From an uncultured Candidatus Melainabacteria bacterium (GTDB lineage Bacteria > Cyanobacteriota > Vampirovibrionia > Gastranaerophilales > Gastranaerophilaceae): a DNA stretch of 39,675 nt. Of this stretch, positions 32,889-39,675 are shown piece after piece; positions within the stretch are counted from its first letter, which is position 1, and each line of letters begins with the position of its first letter. Location: positions 1 to 39,675 of the forward strand of contig CAKUZO010000007.1 of assembly GCA_934717895.1 (NCBI GenBank), given 5' to 3'. The notes beneath the pieces were generated by a model that ran no database searches, was not told where the DNA came from, and saw only the letters and a list, made by a program, of their open reading frames with translations. The translations under genes were made by a program, and so were the position numbers.

Positions 32889-32969
32889 GTGAAAAGTGAG
32901 ACGTGAATAGTGAAAAGTTCATTTCGCTCGCTTTGCTCGGTAATAAACTATGCATTAGCACTAAACTTC
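32889..32969. repeat. Dispersed heptamer-arm element, copy A3 (one arm lost)
   Basis: The left arm is GTGAAAA, GTGAGAC, GTGAATA, GTGAAAA, followed by the core ATTTCGCTCGCTTTGCTCGG and TGCATTAGCA, in the orientation of copy A1. The right arm is missing: the core runs into the stop codon of the metallophosphoesterase gene (32970). Confidence 0.75.
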
Positions 32970-33911
32970 TTATTTTTTAATCACTATTGTTGCATTTTGA
33001 TCTTTCGCTTCGCCTGTGTAAACAGTTGTCCCAAAGACCAATAGTTTTGCAAGTTTTTGTACATTTTTCAAATTAGTTTCCTTATTTTGAATATTAAATA
33101 CGACCTTGTTTCTGTAATTTGTCACCGTAATCATTCTGAAAGCGTTTGGATACGACACCATAGACGGGCAACTTACATACAGAAGATTATCTCGCTGAGT
33201 AATTTTTGCACCATGGTAATGTCCTTGAAATATCGCAATCGGTTGCTTATATTTATTAAGGATTTCTTGCATTTTGTCAGCATCTAAAAGTCTGTGATTT
33301 GGGCTGTTGTATGGCTCCAAAACAGGTACGTGCATAAAGATTAAAACGGTATCTTTTTTAGAATTTGCAAGTTCGTTGTCAAGCCATTTTAGCTGTTCTT
33401 CGCCGATTTGACCGTTTGATGTTAACCTGTCACGAATAATTGTGTCCAAAACTATTGCCTTGTAACCCTTCTGTGGCACAAATGAATAGTAAGATTTTTC
33501 AAACTTGTGGTTAGTGTTATATTGGTTTACCAAGTCCATGTAAACTCTCGGAGTCAAATATCCGCCGAACATTGTGTCGTGGTTCCCGAACGCAAAATAC
33601 CAAGGATAATTAAGTTTTTCGGTGTGTGGAAGGAATGCACTCAATTCCTTTTCAAAAGGTTTGTCAATTAAATCGCCAGTAAACATAACGAAAGAAACAT
33701 TCGGAGTTTCATTAATCTGCTCAATAACATCGTCAAGAAGTTTTGGAGATTCTGCAATCATTTTGAAGGTTGTGTTATTGCTTCCTGTATAAAAATGTGT
33801 GTCGCTGACTTGTGCAAACTTTAAACTTGATGTGCTGCTGTAACACTGCAAGCCCAAAAGCATTGCGCCAGACAATAAAATAGAGATTGACCAGTTTTTT
33901 AATCTTGTCAT
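32970..33911 (-). CDS. Exported calcineurin-like metallophosphoesterase
   Basis: 313 residues from the ATG at 33911, which has the strong site AAGGAG. An in-frame ATG at 33965 overlapping the upstream gene would add 18 very basic residues but lacks such a site. Residues 1-25 are a signal sequence (SISILLSGAMLLGLQ). The binuclear metal site is complete: FAQVSDTHFY (D37, H39), FTGDLID (D80), FGNHDTM (N110, H111), FMHVPV and FQGHYHGAK. Such enzymes cleave phosphomonoesters or diesters in the periplasm; the substrate is open. It is downstream of a TPR gene, nearly contiguous, so probably an operon. Confidence 0.86.
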   Translation of the reverse strand: MTRLKNWSISILLSGAMLLGLQCYSSTSSLKFAQVSDTHFYTGSNNTTFKMIAESPKLLDDVIEQINETPNVSFVMFTGDLIDKPFEKELSAFLPHTEKLNYPWYFAFGNHDTMFGGYLTPRVYMDLVNQYNTNHKFEKSYYSFVPQKGYKAIVLDTIIRDRLTSNGQIGEEQLKWLDNELANSKKDTVLIFMHVPVLEPYNSPNHRLLDADKMQEILNKYKQPIAIFQGHYHGAKITQRDNLLYVSCPSMVSYPNAFRMITVTNYRNKVVFNIQNKETNLKNVQKLAKLLVFGTTVYTGEAKDQNATIVIKK

Positions 33912-33961
33912 TGTACTCTCCTTTTTTATAACTTTTCTTTTTCTGTAATATCTTCTAGTTG

Positions 33962-34861
33962 TCATTGCTGTTGTTTATCCAGTTCTGATTTTATTTCATT
34001 ATACTTCAAATTCAAATCTTTGTCGTCATCAGAGAGTATGATTGCTTTGTCAATATTTAAAAGTGCACTTGGCAAATCATTCTGAGCGTAATCACAAAGC
34101 CCGATGTATTTGTAGACTTCCGATGTTTGAACATTACGTGAAAGCAAGTTTAATTTTTCTCTCGCATCGTCGTAATTCCCTCTATAATAAGCGATTTTGG
34201 CATCTATTAATAAATATGAAATGTTTTCTTCAATATCCAAAGCTTTTTTTATATCGTCTTGCGCCTCAATTAAGTAATTCATCTCCATGTTAGCCTGAGC
34301 ACGTAATGCGTAAGCGATATCTGATTTTGGATTGTATGAAAGATATTTGTCTACATAATTTACGGTGTTTTTGAAGTCTTTTAGTCCGTAATAACTTTGT
34401 GCTAACCCTAAATAACTCTGTGCAAATTCCGGTTTTAAGGTGATAGCTTTTTGGTAATATGTAACTGCATTTTTGAAATCAGAATTGTTTTTGTAAATAT
34501 TAGCAAGCGTAAACATAGACCAATAATCGCTTGTTGCAGAAGCTAATTGTGAAATTTGTTTAGACTTATTACCTTGATTTTTGTAGTTTTCAGCTTGTTG
34601 ATAGTTTTTATCAAAAGATGTTAAATATGATTTTGCATTAGAGTTTGTCACTCTAATCAGGGTGTTTTTCAACTCTTTTGCATCAGAATTATTTGGCTCC
34701 AATTGAAGGATTTTATCGACATAAACCATTGCATCAGAATATTTTCCATAAGTTGCATATTCAGATGCGATGTCGAAATAATCCTCAGTCAACTCGCTTG
34801 CAAATATTGATGTTGTCGAAAACAAAAATCCTATTATACATGCTGAAACTAACTTCTTCAT
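33962..34861 (-). CDS. Exported TPR-repeat protein
   Basis: 299 residues. Residues 1-21 form a signal peptide (ACIIGFLFSTTSIFA, cleavage before SELTED). The rest is six or more tetratricopeptide repeats: DIASEYATYGKYSDAMVYVD, TLANIYKNNSDFKNAVTYYQ, LGLAQSYYGLKDFKNTVNYV, ALRAQANMEMNYLIEAQDDI, AKIAYYRGNYDDAREKLNLL and YIGLCDYAQNDLPSALLNID. TPR arrays bind proteins; a scaffold role in the envelope is likely. The promoter is an extended -10 exactly six bases before the ATG and no ribosome-binding site is present. The metallophosphoesterase follows. Confidence 0.88.
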   Translation of the reverse strand: MKKLVSACIIGFLFSTTSIFASELTEDYFDIASEYATYGKYSDAMVYVDKILQLEPNNSDAKELKNTLIRVTNSNAKSYLTSFDKNYQQAENYKNQGNKSKQISQLASATSDYWSMFTLANIYKNNSDFKNAVTYYQKAITLKPEFAQSYLGLAQSYYGLKDFKNTVNYVDKYLSYNPKSDIAYALRAQANMEMNYLIEAQDDIKKALDIEENISYLLIDAKIAYYRGNYDDAREKLNLLSRNVQTSEVYKYIGLCDYAQNDLPSALLNIDKAIILSDDDKDLNLKYNEIKSELDKQQQ

Positions 34862-34867
34862 AACGGC

Positions 34868-34876
34868 ATTATATCA
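34868..34876 (-). promoter_or_regulatory. Extended -10 placed for a leaderless TPR-protein transcript
   Basis: On the minus strand TGA-TATAAT is followed by six bases (GCCGTT) and the ATG at 34861. The 72-base divergent gap also holds the -10 at 34922 for the plus-strand gene. Confidence 0.6.
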
Positions 34877-34921
34877 CAATTTACTGTAAATGTATGATTA
34901 AAGATTTTAATTTTTTTGTCG

Positions 34922-34927
34922 TAATAT
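34922..34927 (+). promoter_or_regulatory. -10-like element placed for a leaderless transcript
   Basis: TAATAT is followed by six bases (TGTATT) and the ATG at 34934. Weaker match to TATAAT than the others. Confidence 0.4.
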
Positions 34928-34933
34928 TGTATT

Positions 34934-35494
34934 ATGGATAATAAGCAAGATAATCAAAATCAAGAAAAACGAAAATATTTTTTTGTAAATCCTTTTGAAA
35001 AGCAAAAAGAAAAAAATCCGATGGCTCCGAGTTACATCAAGCCAGACGGGACAGAAGTGATTGAGATGCAAGAAAATTTTGGATTGAGGGTTTTAGAAAA
35101 GAATCCTAACGGGACTTTGATTATGCGTTGCTATGATAAAAAAAATAAGTTGTGGCTTGACTATGCTCGTCAGGGGAACTTTGAAATCGGGCATCATTAC
35201 GATGAATTTGGAAATATGGATTATAAATATGATGCTGTTTATGATGAACATAATGTGCTTGCAATGAAAACCGAGTATGATATGGAATACCACGACAACG
35301 GAGTTTTAAAAGCAGAAGTCATTACAACTTTGACTGGAAATATTACAACATATTGTCAGTATGATGAAACGGGTAAACGCATTGAAAAGATAGAAGAACG
35401 CGGTACTGTAAAAACCTATTTTGATGAAAATGATAAACCGTTTAAACGTGAAATTGACCGTGGTTCAGGTGGAATTATCACTGAGCAATTATAA
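34934..35494 (+). CDS. MORN/YwqK-like repeat protein, cytosolic
   Basis: 186 residues, no signal peptide. The N-terminal 50 residues are charged and low in hydrophobics. From about residue 60 on, short beta-hairpin units occur: PNGTLIMRCYDKKNKLWLDY, GNFEIGHHYDEFGNMDYKYD, YDMEYHDNGVLKAEVITTL and QYDETGKRIEKIEERGTV, then YFDENDKPFKREI. The 'Y.D..G....' spacing is that of MORN-like/YwqK and Rhs-type repeats, which are often antitoxin-like or structural. Function unknown. Probably leaderless. Divergent from the TPR gene at 33962-34861. Confidence 0.7.
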   Translation: MDNKQDNQNQEKRKYFFVNPFEKQKEKNPMAPSYIKPDGTEVIEMQENFGLRVLEKNPNGTLIMRCYDKKNKLWLDYARQGNFEIGHHYDEFGNMDYKYDAVYDEHNVLAMKTEYDMEYHDNGVLKAEVITTLTGNITTYCQYDETGKRIEKIEERGTVKTYFDENDKPFKREIDRGSGGIITEQL

Positions 35495-35507
35495 AAGATA
35501 AATCAGA

Positions 35508-36536
35508 TTAATTTGCAGCTGGGGGGAAAATTAATGACGGGCAATATACAAGAATCATTGTCAGTAAAATGATAACCTTAACAATAAAAAGTCCCATTGG
35601 AGGAATTAGTTCCCAAAAATCAGAAGTATTATATGATTTTTTTCGCTTTTTGTGGTTAAAATTGCTTTTGTTTTCATTCCATTTGTCAAATAATAAAACG
35701 AAATCATGCAAGAATGATATTGCAAGTGGTCCAAATGTTGGAATTATTGCAAATTCAATTGAATCTGTATATCCATTTAATTCATTTTTTAATGCATACA
35801 AGAAAAGTATTCCTACTAAAAAGAATATAATGGAAATGCATTTGAAAAAATTCTCGGTTGTAGTTGACAGAATTTGTTTACAACCTGCCTTCATGTAATC
35901 TTCAATTCTTTCTTGAATGTGTTCAACTTCTCCGGCACCCTCAAACTTATATGAAAAATTCGGAACAGCTTTTCCGCAATCAATAATTCTGTATATCGTT
36001 TTCATAAGGTTAATTGAAACATTTTTTAATGAAAAATGTTTGTTATTAAAAACTGTAAATTTGAGCTCTATTTCTGATACGGCAGGGCGAAAACCGTATT
36101 TCCCCTGAACAAGAACTGTATTCAAAATCATTTCAAGTTTATTTATATTATTGTACCCGCAAACAAAATTGTGTTTAGGTTGAGTAAAATTGAAATTAAC
36201 TCTGCCTTGAAGAAAATCAACTGATTTAAGATTTAAAGATTTTTCAAATGTTTTTATTGAGTCGTTTCGTGAGATATAAGACGCAATAGTGCCCCAATAA
36301 ACAGATAGCGGCAAAATAACCATTATGAACCATGGTGTAATTGGGGAATCAAGTGATGTTTCTTGAAATGCATTAAAAGTTACACCATACCATTTAAAAA
36401 AACTAATGATAGAATAACTGCTCTGCTCTGATTGATAGAAAAAATACACGAAAAATGCAGTTACACAAATGCTCATGAATGTAAATGTAATTGGCCAAAT
36501 TTTTGACGTTTCGGTAGAAACATTATTAATACGCAT
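35508..36536 (-). CDS. Four-helix membrane protein of unknown family
   Basis: 342 residues from the ATG at 36536, with AAAAGG 9-12 bases upstream. A longer frame reaches 36683 but would overlap the 3' end of the efflux gene by 91 bases and has no such site. Hydrophobic helices: ITFTFMSICVTAFFVYFFY (about 15-33), WFIMVILPLSVYWGTIASYI (about 64-83), a pair in the last third (CISIIFFLVGILFLYAL and AIIPTFGPLAISFLHDFVLL) and a C-terminal one (IVKVIILLTMILVYCPSLIF). Between helices 2 and 3 lies a soluble domain of about 150 residues with beta character. No family recognised. It follows emrB by 56 bases on the same strand, so it could be co-transcribed with the efflux operon. Confidence 0.68.
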   Translation of the reverse strand: MRINNVSTETSKIWPITFTFMSICVTAFFVYFFYQSEQSSYSIISFFKWYGVTFNAFQETSLDSPITPWFIMVILPLSVYWGTIASYISRNDSIKTFEKSLNLKSVDFLQGRVNFNFTQPKHNFVCGYNNINKLEMILNTVLVQGKYGFRPAVSEIELKFTVFNNKHFSLKNVSINLMKTIYRIIDCGKAVPNFSYKFEGAGEVEHIQERIEDYMKAGCKQILSTTTENFFKCISIIFFLVGILFLYALKNELNGYTDSIEFAIIPTFGPLAISFLHDFVLLFDKWNENKSNFNHKKRKKSYNTSDFWELIPPMGLFIVKVIILLTMILVYCPSLIFPPAAN

Positions 36537-36592
36537 ACAACCAACCTTTTTGCATAGAATAACATATTTTTCTTCTGATTGCAAGCAAACAG

Positions 36593-38149
36593 TTATTTTT
36601 CTTCGCCTTTCAAGATGAACATAAACGGAATTAAGATAAAACAGCAAAGTGCAAAAACTTTGAATGTTGTCATATATGCACACAATGCAGATTGCTGGAT
36701 AAGTTGATTATAAAGCAATTTGCTTGCCATATAAGTCGAATTCAACATATCTCCGGCTTGATTTATGAAAGCTCCGGCATAAGTACTTAATCTATCTGCA
36801 AACTGCGGGTTTAGCTCCGTCATGGATTTGACAAGTCCGTTTTGGTGAACTTGTGAAAACCTTGAAATCATTGTCGCAACAAGAGAAGTTCCGATTGCAC
36901 CACCAATTGTTTTTAACAAGTTTTGAAGTCCTGACGCGTTTGTCATCTGATCGTTTCTCAACGTAATACAAGACAATGTCGTAATCGGCATAAATGAGAA
37001 CACAAGCCCCATACCGAAAATCATATTCGGGATTGCGATATTCATAGGGTTGATTTGCAAGTTCAAATCACTCAACATCCAACCGCCGAGTCCTAAGCAG
37101 AACAATCCCATAAGCCCATAAGTTCTATATTTAATTCTTCCGCCAACTACACCGAAGATCAAAAGTGCAGTCAAAGATCCTAAACCTCTCGGCATAATAG
37201 CAAGTCCGCTTAAAAATGAGTCATAACCGAGCATTCCCTGTAACATTTGCGGTAACATTGCCAAAGACCCAAGCATTACGCCGTTTACCAAAATCAACAT
37301 TAAGGTTCCAAAAAGATAGTTTGAATCTTTTAAAACATTCAACTGCACAATCGGGTGTTTGTCTCGAACTTGCGAAATAAAGAACAATACGCAACCTGTC
37401 AAAGCAACAAGCGAGAACCAGCAAACCCAAGGGGTATTGAACCAGTCAGCGTCATTGCCTTTATCAAATACGATTTGCAATGGAATTAACCAAATACATA
37501 GCCACAAAAAGCCCATTTTGTCTAGCTTAATATTCTTTTGTTTAGAGGCATAAGGTGGATCTTCCAAAAATCTTTTCGCCATCGCAATACACATAAATCC
37601 GACCGGTACATTTATAAAGAAAATATACGGCCAAGACCAGTTTTCAGTGATATAACCGCCCATTACAGGTCCGATAATCGGCGCAATAATTACAACGAGT
37701 CCGAAAATCGCCATAGCCTTGTTTCGAGCTTCGCCCTTGAAACTTTCCATACAAACAGCTTGTGCCATCGGCATTAAACAGCCACCACCAAAGCCTTGCA
37801 ACGCCCTTGCAATAACAATCATTACGATAGAATTTGCAATTCCGCATAAAAATGATGCTATCGTAAACACAAACACACCAAGCATAAAGAAGTTTTTTCT
37901 TCCCATAAGTTTACACAAAAAGTCAATCATCGGGATAACAATACTACTTGCCATCAAGTAACTTGTCAAAACCCAAATAGATTCTTGCGAACTGACGGAA
38001 AAAGTTCCTGCAATATGTGGTAACGCTACGTTTGCAACTGTTTCGTCCAGTGCATACATAAATGTCGCAATCATTACCGGCATGATAATTAGCCAAGGGT
38101 TATTCTTAGGAACCCATTCTTGTGTTTGTTCTATTGCTGTTTCTGACAT
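36593..38149 (-). CDS. emrB: EmrB/QacA-type (DHA2) multidrug efflux transporter
   Basis: 518 residues with about 14 membrane helices. It is a major-facilitator drug:H+ antiporter of the DHA2 group. Marks are the first helix motif MPVMIATFMYALDETVANVA, then LPHIAGTFSVSSQESIWVLT and the antiporter motif C region APIIGPVMGGYITENWSWPY, followed by FINVPVGF. In Gram-negative bacteria EmrB works with EmrA and an outer-membrane channel to expel hydrophobic drugs. The ribosome-binding site is AAAAGGA. Its adaptor gene lies upstream, separated by repeat A2 (181 bases). Confidence 0.93.
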   Translation of the reverse strand: MSETAIEQTQEWVPKNNPWLIIMPVMIATFMYALDETVANVALPHIAGTFSVSSQESIWVLTSYLMASSIVIPMIDFLCKLMGRKNFFMLGVFVFTIASFLCGIANSIVMIVIARALQGFGGGCLMPMAQAVCMESFKGEARNKAMAIFGLVVIIAPIIGPVMGGYITENWSWPYIFFINVPVGFMCIAMAKRFLEDPPYASKQKNIKLDKMGFLWLCIWLIPLQIVFDKGNDADWFNTPWVCWFSLVALTGCVLFFISQVRDKHPIVQLNVLKDSNYLFGTLMLILVNGVMLGSLAMLPQMLQGMLGYDSFLSGLAIMPRGLGSLTALLIFGVVGGRIKYRTYGLMGLFCLGLGGWMLSDLNLQINPMNIAIPNMIFGMGLVFSFMPITTLSCITLRNDQMTNASGLQNLLKTIGGAIGTSLVATMISRFSQVHQNGLVKSMTELNPQFADRLSTYAGAFINQAGDMLNSTYMASKLLYNQLIQQSALCAYMTTFKVFALCCFILIPFMFILKGEEK

Positions 38150-38172
38150 TGGTTGTAAATCCTTTTTATGTT

Positions 38173-38322
38173 GGCGGGGTAGATACCCCGCCCTGCTTTT
38201 TTATATTAAGTGAAAAGTGAGAAGTGAAACGTGAAAAGTCCATATAGATGCTAACGCATAAAAATTATTATTGAGCGAAGCGAACGAAAAGGTCTTTTCA
38301 CTTTTCACGTTTCACTTCTCAC
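38173..38322. repeat. Dispersed heptamer-arm element, copy A2, core inverted relative to A1
   Basis: It starts with the GGCGGGGTA/TACCCCGCC hairpin (38173-38192) and CTGCTTTTTTATATTAA, as A1 does. The left arm (38210-38240) is GTGAAAA, GTGAGAA, GTGAAAC, GTGAAAA; the right arm (38291-38322) is its inverse complement over about 23 bases. The core (38241-38290) is the inverse complement of the A1 core: TTGAGCGAAGCGAACGAAAA here against TTTTCGCTCGTTACGCTCG there. It separates emrA and emrB. Confidence 0.85.
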
Positions 38323-38329
38323 TAAAATC

Positions 38330-39337
38330 CTATTTCACCTTAACCTTTGGTACAACTGACATTCCCGGAACGATGTTGTAAACGTTAGGGTCAATTTTTT
38401 CTGTAAATACGATTTTTACAGGAATTCTTTGTACAATTTTTACGAAAGATCCAACAGCGTTTTCAGGCGGGAATAAGCTTGATTTAGCTCCTGATGCTCT
38501 TTGAATACTGTCGATTTTACCTTTGAACACGTGATCCGGATATGTATCAATTTTAATATCAACTTCCTGACCAACTTTCATATTACGTAATTGATTTTCT
38601 TTGTAGTTTGCAACTACCCAAACATTTTCAGGAACAATTACAAACAAAGGAGTTCCAACATTTACGTACATACCTTTTTCAACTTTTCTTGAAGAAACTG
38701 TACCTGTTTGAGGTGCATAAATATTTGTATAAGAAAGGTTTAATTTTGCCTTATCTCTTTGAGCTTTAATTTCTTTCAAATCAGCGTCGGCAACCTTGTT
38801 TCCGCCTTGTGACAACAAAGCTTCTTCTGATTGAGTTAAGTTTGCTTGTGCTGTTTCATATTTTGCTTGCGCTGCATCAAGAGTTTGTTTTGAAACAGCT
38901 CCTTGTGCGTACAAGTTTTGGTATCTGTCCAAATCTTTTTTAGCTACGTCAATATTTGTTTGCATAGCTTTGAAGTTTGCTTTTGCATTTTTTTGGTTTA
39001 AAAGAGTTTTTTCATATTTTGCTTCTGCTTGTGCTAACGCAATTTCATAGTCCGCAGGATCAATCTTCGCAACCAAATCGCCTTCTTTAACCTTTTGGTT
39101 ATCAGTTACGTAAGACTCAATAATTTGTCCGCTTACACGAGGAGCAACTTGAACTGTTGTTGTTTCAACATAAGCGTCGTCTGTCGATTGGTAAAGCATT
39201 GCATCACGTACAATGTATGCAGAAGCTGCTGCAATCACCAAACCTACACCGATTAAAATAAATCTTTTGAACGGTTTGTGCTCTTTTTTTACTTCTTCTT
39301 GCTGAGTTTCTTCAACATTCTTATTCTTTTCTTCCAT
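38330..39337 (-). CDS. emrA: EmrA/HlyD-type periplasmic adaptor
   Basis: 335 residues. A short cytosolic N-terminus rich in Lys/Glu is followed by one membrane helix (FILIGVGLVIAAASAYIV, about 25-42). The periplasmic part has the EmrA start STDDAYVETTTVQVAPRVSG, a biotinyl-lipoyl half-motif VKEGDLVAKIDPADYEIAL, a long alpha-hairpin (about 90-185, with NLYAQGAVSKQTLDAAQAKY), the second lipoyl half and the beta-barrel segment YAPQTGTVSSRKVEKGMYVN, then PLFVIVPENVWVVANYKENQ. It links EmrB to an outer-membrane channel, which is not in the window. AGAGG precedes the ATG. A marR gene lies 27 bases upstream. Confidence 0.93.
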   Translation of the reverse strand: MEEKNKNVEETQQEEVKKEHKPFKRFILIGVGLVIAAASAYIVRDAMLYQSTDDAYVETTTVQVAPRVSGQIIESYVTDNQKVKEGDLVAKIDPADYEIALAQAEAKYEKTLLNQKNAKANFKAMQTNIDVAKKDLDRYQNLYAQGAVSKQTLDAAQAKYETAQANLTQSEEALLSQGGNKVADADLKEIKAQRDKAKLNLSYTNIYAPQTGTVSSRKVEKGMYVNVGTPLFVIVPENVWVVANYKENQLRNMKVGQEVDIKIDTYPDHVFKGKIDSIQRASGAKSSLFPPENAVGSFVKIVQRIPVKIVFTEKIDPNVYNIVPGMSVVPKVKVK

Positions 39338-39364
39338 TTTTACCTCTTTATTTTTCCTTATATA

Positions 39365-39675
39365 TTATATATTAGTTTCTACTACTTTTTCCAATTCTAG
39401 CCTGAATTCTTTTAGAATTGCTTGTACTCGTATTACATCTTCCGGTGGAATTCTCTTGGTAACACCGCTCAAATACTTCTTAATTTTATTATTAATATCA
39501 TTAAGTTCTTTTAAACCATTTTCTGTAATCCCAAGTTTTTTTACCAATCTGTTCTTTTTGGTATCAATAAATCGTGTAATAAATCCTTTTTGTTCCAATT
39601 CTTTTAAAATTCTACCGGTATTAGCTCTATCTTTTAGAATAAGTTTTGCTAAATCTCTTTGACAAATTCCTGCAT
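39365..39675 (-). CDS. MarR-family regulator, N-terminus cut by window edge
   Basis: About 102 codons remain; the beginning lies beyond base 39675. The frame stays open to the edge: AGICQRDLAKLILKDRANTG is the recognition part of a winged helix, followed by RILKELEQKGFITRFIDTKK (wing start) and NRLVKKLGITENGLKELNDI, the typical MarR wing and 'LT..G' helix. The internal TTG at 39598 is a Leu and not a start. Its place 27 bases ahead of emrA and emrB matches the classical mprA(emrR)-emrA-emrB order, so it probably represses that operon and lets go when a toxic compound binds. The operator would be outside the window. Confidence 0.88.
   Translation of the reverse strand, partial: AGICQRDLAKLILKDRANTGRILKELEQKGFITRFIDTKKNRLVKKLGITENGLKELNDINNKIKKYLSGVTKRIPPEDVIRVQAILKEFRLELEKVVETNI

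Noticed and set aside
33912..33965. Upstream ATG for the metallophosphoesterase
   Set aside because: AAGGAG stands at good distance from the ATG at 33911, and the signal sequence then begins normally. The ATGA overlap at 33965 keeps the longer form possible.
36537..36683. Longer start for the membrane protein ending at 35508
   Set aside because: It would overlap the efflux gene by 91 bases. AAAAGG before the ATG at 36536 supports the shorter form.

Overview
The window is AT-rich, gene-dense bacterial chromosome. About 39 protein genes are supported, no tRNA, rRNA or CRISPR array was seen, and no gene-free stretch exceeds 300 bases. The gene content suggests a Gram-negative-type, non-photosynthetic relative of Cyanobacteria, most likely Gastranaerophilales (Melainabacteria/Vampirovibrionia). 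Reasons are a cyanobacterial-type GH57/DUF3536 enzyme, a divergent flagellar cluster, an EmrA/EmrB-type pump, a GT9 transferase, and several small glycine-rich membrane proteins with no recognisable family. This placement is inference from gene content; no marker gene was compared.

Layout. 1-362 is the tail of a dicarboxylate/amino-acid:cation symporter, closed by a bidirectional terminator. 461-3630 (minus) is an operon of ligA, a small membrane protein and a SIMPL-domain protein; speB follows at 3809-4645. 4734-5430 is a HepT/MntA (HEPN/MNT) toxin-antitoxin pair. After two proteins of unknown function comes the flagellar export/basal-body cluster (6730-12852): fliE, fliF, a very divergent FliG-like gene, fliH and flhA, followed by yidD. 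No fliI is present here. 13162-15136 holds a DUF475/TerC-type membrane protein and a GT2 glycosyltransferase. 15401-18422 holds a secreted OB-fold-like protein and the GH57 enzyme, then a convergent Cys-cluster protein. 19130-21303 is a patch of unrecognised proteins (a Q/P-rich protein with HEAT-like helices and two membrane proteins).

21391-28280 is DNA/RNA metabolism and transport: a solitary DNA methyltransferase, endonuclease-type mutL, queF, a YraN-type protein, a two-gene chromate transporter and comM. 28326-35494 has a GT9 transferase, a glycine-zipper protein, an orphan solute-binding protein, two TPR proteins, an MBL-fold hydrolase, a metallophosphoesterase and a repeat-containing protein. 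35508-39675 (minus) ends with a membrane protein and a marR-emrA-emrB efflux operon cut by the window edge.

Three things cross the whole window. (i) A dispersed intergenic element has arms built of degenerate 7- or 8-base tandem words (GTGAAAA-like) facing each other around a shared core; it occurs at least five times, once inside the flagellar cluster. In two copies the core lies in opposite orientation relative to a constant flanking hairpin. (ii) A second octamer family (CTAGCTGC-like) occurs twice. (iii) At least eight genes have a -10-like hexamer exactly six bases before the ATG and no ribosome-binding site at normal spacing, which predicts leaderless mRNAs.
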